A stretch of 64,000 nt of DNA from Papiliotrema nemorosa (taxonomy: Eukaryota > Basidiomycota > Tremellomycetes > Tremellales > Rhynchogastremaceae): NCBI GenBank assembly GCA_032158125.1, contig JASKOT010000033.1:124001-188000 (forward strand). The letters run 5' to 3'. Positions 61,406-64,000 of the stretch are shown here, in pieces (within the stretch, counting starts at the first letter, position 1; the number at the start of each line of letters is the position of its first letter). The notes beneath the pieces are model-generated. The model worked only from the letters and a program-made list of their open reading frames with translations, had not been told where the DNA came from and searched no databases. A program made the translations under genes and the position numbers.

Positions 61406-62955
61406 ATGTCGACTCCGGCAAAAGTATACGTCGGTTAGTCGCCAAATCCGCTTAATCCCGTCCTCATCGTCCCCGTCGTTTGTCTCGCGTTGCGTGGTTT
61501 CAAACGATGCATCATTGCCCTTCTCCCTGCGTTTTCTCTCTCTTGTCTTCCCGCATATCTGTTCCGATCTGACCATTCTCCTTTCTTTCAACAGGTAACC
61601 TCTCGTGGAACACCAACGATGATCTCTTGCACCAGGTTCGCTTTACTTTTCTCATGTCTCGTGTCATGGTTGGATCGCTTATCTCGTCTCTTTGTTTACG
61701 CTTCTCCTCTGGTCAATTGCTTGGCGTTTTCGTTTTGGTCTTGCCATTTCTCGTCGACAGGCCTTTTCCGCTTACGGTACCGTCACCGACGTTGGTTCTT
61801 TACTGTCTACCGCTCGCACTACTAACCGGATTCAGTGTATCGTCATGAAGGATCGAGAGACTGGACGATCGCGAGGTTTCGGTTTCGTGGTTGGTCTATT
61901 ACACTTTCACGTCATCTCTGGAATACTCACCCAAAGACCTACAGCTCGCCTGCCGAGGCTGACGCTGCCGTCAACGCCATGAACGAGCAAGAGCTTGATG
62001 GTCGACGAGTTCGGGGTGAGTCGTCTGTTGTGACGAGATTTCATGCGCTCACGCTACTTCTCTTCTGTCCCATCTACCTTCTCACCATGCACACAATTGA
62101 TCACGTAATCGGATTCTAAAATCAGTCAACATGGCCAACGCCCGTCCTTCTGGTGGAGGAGGAGGAGGAGGCTACGGCGGGGGTTACAACTCTGGATGTA
62201 AGTCGTCTTCGTACAGCTGTCGCTTTGTTCAAGCTCGGACGTTGGGACTGGAGGGGCGCAGGCGGCCGTGAAGATGCCGCAAGTGAGGGTTGTTGCACGT
62301 GTTTCCGTGCGGCGCGGGGGTAGTATTTGCGACTGTTTCATTGCTCTGCCTCTGGACTGAGGGCAATCGGAGGGCCGAGTGGTCGACGTACCGTCTCCTG
62401 TGGCGGGAACCTGTGGCGGGAACCTGTGGCGGGAACCGTACCGACGCACACCTTGTTGCCCCTCTTCACACGCAGTTCCTTTAGTCCTCGGCAGAAACAA
62501 CGGTTGTCCCAAATCGGCGAGTACCGACCGCTGACGTCTAGACGGAGGCGGTCAAGGCGGCTACGGAGGCCAAGGTGGCTACGGTGGTGGCCAAGGTGTG
62601 TCGCTTTCTTACATCCGATGCACCATGCTGAACTACAGGTGGCTACGATCAAGGTGGAGGATATGGAGGCCAGGGCGGCTACGGTCAGGGTGGCGGCAAC
62701 TACGGCCAAGGTGGTTACCAAGGTGGTTACCAAAGTGGCGGAGGCTACCAGGGTGGTCAAGGTGGCTACCAAGGAGGTCAAGGTGGTTACCAGCAGCAGT
62801 CCTACGGTGGTCAAGGCCAGGGCTCGTACGGTAACTGTGAGTGCACAAGGCTGTATGGGATTGAGCTAATGTCAGACGACCAGCAGCAAGGTCAAGGTTT
62901 GTCCAACGATCAACCACGCTGACGTCTAGGTGGAGGATACGGAGGCAACTACTAG
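61406..62955 (+). CDS. Glycine-rich RRM RNA-binding protein
   Basis: Ten exons (61406-61433, 61595-61635, 61761-61790, 61836-61889, 61937-62015, 62126-62197, 62542-62595, 62639-62836, 62876-62896, 62930-62955) encode 200 aa. It holds one RRM with RNP2 (KVYVGNLSW) and RNP1 (RGFGFVTYSSP), residues 5 to about 80, followed by a Gly/Gln/Tyr-rich low-complexity tail (GGYGGQGGYGGG repeats, QQQSYGGQGQGSYGN). This plan is that of small glycine-rich RNA-binding proteins in stress and splicing control; the tail is prone to phase separation. Introns are long for this window (161, 125, 45, 47, 110, 344 nt), and the 344-nt one contains a 13-nt triplicate repeat, suggesting regulatory or retained introns. 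The first exon ends right after KVYVG. Confidence 0.9.
62398..62436 (+). repeat. Triplicate 13-nt tandem repeat in RRM-gene intron
   Basis: Three perfect head-to-tail copies of CTGTGGCGGGAAC within the 344-nt intron 62198-62541. Copy number is small, so it may be polymorphic. GGCGGGAA also resembles an E2F-like core, but no function is implied. Confidence 0.8.
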
Positions 62956-63023
62956 AGGTAGACCCGAGACAAGTCTGATAGCCGATGAATCTATTTGAGC
63001 AAGATGATACATACATTCCTAAA

Positions 63024-64000
63024 CTAGAGCGAATTCTCAATCTCCAAAAACGCAATCACATCTGGGTCCTGCTCAAGAGCGGCCATGGCCTTGGCGTCTG
63101 ATTCGAGCAGAGGCCGTCTCATCCGAGCGCTGGGATAGTCGTAGTGCTTGGACAGCCATGCCTTAGTACCAGCTGTACCGACCTTGACAAATGCAGCATC
63201 GGTGGCCGAGGCGAGATCCTGCAGCGGGAGGGCCTTTTCAATGTCGCCCTTGAGGGAGAGCTCCATCAACTTGTTGAGAGCCTTGGGGTAAATGTTGCCA
63301 AGACCCATGATCGCGCCGTGTGCTCTGGACGCCACGACGGTGGGCAGCAAGAAATCGGCAAATCCACCGAGGGTAATGAAATCAGGCGTCGAGGAAGATT
63401 GCCGAGGGTAGTCGGAAAATTTGGACGTTGCAGTATTGGCGCAGATTCGAGTGAGCTTCCCGACCGCACCGCAGGTGAGTTTGATACCGCAAATGTTGGG
63501 AGCTTCACGAGCGATCTCCGAGACGAGTTCAGAGTCCAAATCGAGCCCTCCTGCAGCACCGGGAAAGTTGTACATCATGACGGGGATCGGACTGGCCTTG
63601 GCCACGTCGATGAAAAAGGTCTTGAGCGAAGCGCGGTTCATGGCGAATTGAAAGTACCCGGGTGCAATGACAATGGCGACATCGGCGCCAGCATCGGCAG
63701 CAGTCTTGCAGAGCGCAACGGTTTCTCGGGTAGACCCTGCTCCGCTTGGGGTCAGCCAGACACCGATCGGCGACTCACGTTCCGGCAATAATGACCGTGT
63801 CGGTCAATCCCGCCTCGTCAAGGGCAGATCTCGCCTCTCGGAACAGAGTTGCTCTCTCGTCGTGTGACAAATGGTGAGCCTCTCCCATGGATCCGCACAC
63901 CACAGGCTGCATGCCTCCTTGCGCCAATCGCACGACGTGCTTTCTAAAAGTGGCCACGTCTAATGTCAGCGCAAGCATTGCGATGGGACCCACCGAGATC
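63024..64000 (-). CDS. DapA/HOGA-family aldolase (partial, right edge)
   Basis: Three exon pieces (64000-63994, 63959-63779, 63744-63024) give 302 codons before the stop; only the first residues lie beyond the window. The fold is a TIM barrel of the dihydrodipicolinate synthase/N-acetylneuraminate lyase type. VCGSMGEAHHLSHDER holds the GxxGE phosphate loop, VMMYNFPGAAGGLDLD the catalytic Tyr, and ICGIKLTCG the Schiff-base Lys. Fungal members include 4-hydroxy-2-oxoglutarate aldolase and L-threo-3-deoxy-hexulosonate aldolase of the pectin-sugar pathway; the substrate cannot be told. Introns at 63960-63993 and 63745-63778 are both 34 nt. Stop codon 63024-63026; it converges on the RRM gene. Confidence 0.88.

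Overview
This window is nuclear DNA of a basidiomycete yeast, most likely a tremellomycete (the Cryptococcus/Kwoniella/Dioszegia neighbourhood). The evidence is protein-coding genes split by very many tiny GT-AG introns (mostly 30-50 nt) with CTAAC/CTGAC-type branch sites close to the acceptor, close gene packing on both strands, a CPL1-like cysteine-rich secreted protein, and family members whose architecture is fungal (fused ADE2, MDM34, TSC13, RRG7). I rebuilt about 33 protein genes by joining exons in frame. Every listed exon set adds up to whole codons and gives an uninterrupted protein. About 165 introns are inferred. No bacterial operons, CRISPR arrays, rRNA or complete transposons were seen.

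Layout. 1-12 kb: long leader and CPL1-like secreted protein (+), MDM34 (-), a very large unrecognised coiled-coil protein (+). 12-24 kb: membrane-anchored CgeB-like glycosyltransferase (+), ADE2 (-), TGS1 (+), RRG7 (-), an unexplained 1.2 kb gap, PRI1 primase (-), SAF4/CCDC130 splicing factor (+). 24-34 kb: TSC13 (-), mitochondrial uL2 (+), an unresolved 1.3 kb stretch, U2 snRNA (+), MFS transporter (-), TPP1-like shelterin candidate (-). 34-48 kb: DRS1 helicase (+), seven-TM receptor (-), TauD-like dioxygenase (-), GCK-III kinase (+), GRASP (-), beta-COP (-). 48-64 kb: ATP synthase subunit e, RbAp48/HAT2, SIW14-type phosphatase, DUF3074 protein, GON7-like protein, MetAP2, GOS1 SNARE, p24 cargo receptor, SWI/SNF SWIB subunit, RRP36, eL24, CCDC174, a Gly-rich RRM protein, and a DapA-family aldolase cut by the right edge.

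Functionally the window is mostly housekeeping. There is an early-secretory set (beta-COP, GRASP, GOS1, p24, TSC13), an RNA set (U2 snRNA, TGS1, SAF4, CCDC174, DRS1, RRP36, eL24, RRM protein), mitochondrial genes (MDM34, RRG7, uL2m, subunit e), and chromatin/telomere/DNA genes (HAT2, SWIB subunit, TPP1-like, PRI1). They are not an operon. What stands out is architecture. From 49.6 to 61 kb genes alternate strands almost perfectly, with start-to-start gaps as small as 45 nt, two convergent pairs whose stop codons interlock, 30-32 nt introns and several GC-AG introns. No clearly new biochemical system was found. The best candidates for new biology are the TPP1-like protein, the 1638-aa coiled-coil protein and the unexplained reading frames at 27.6-28.4 kb and 20.5-20.8 kb.
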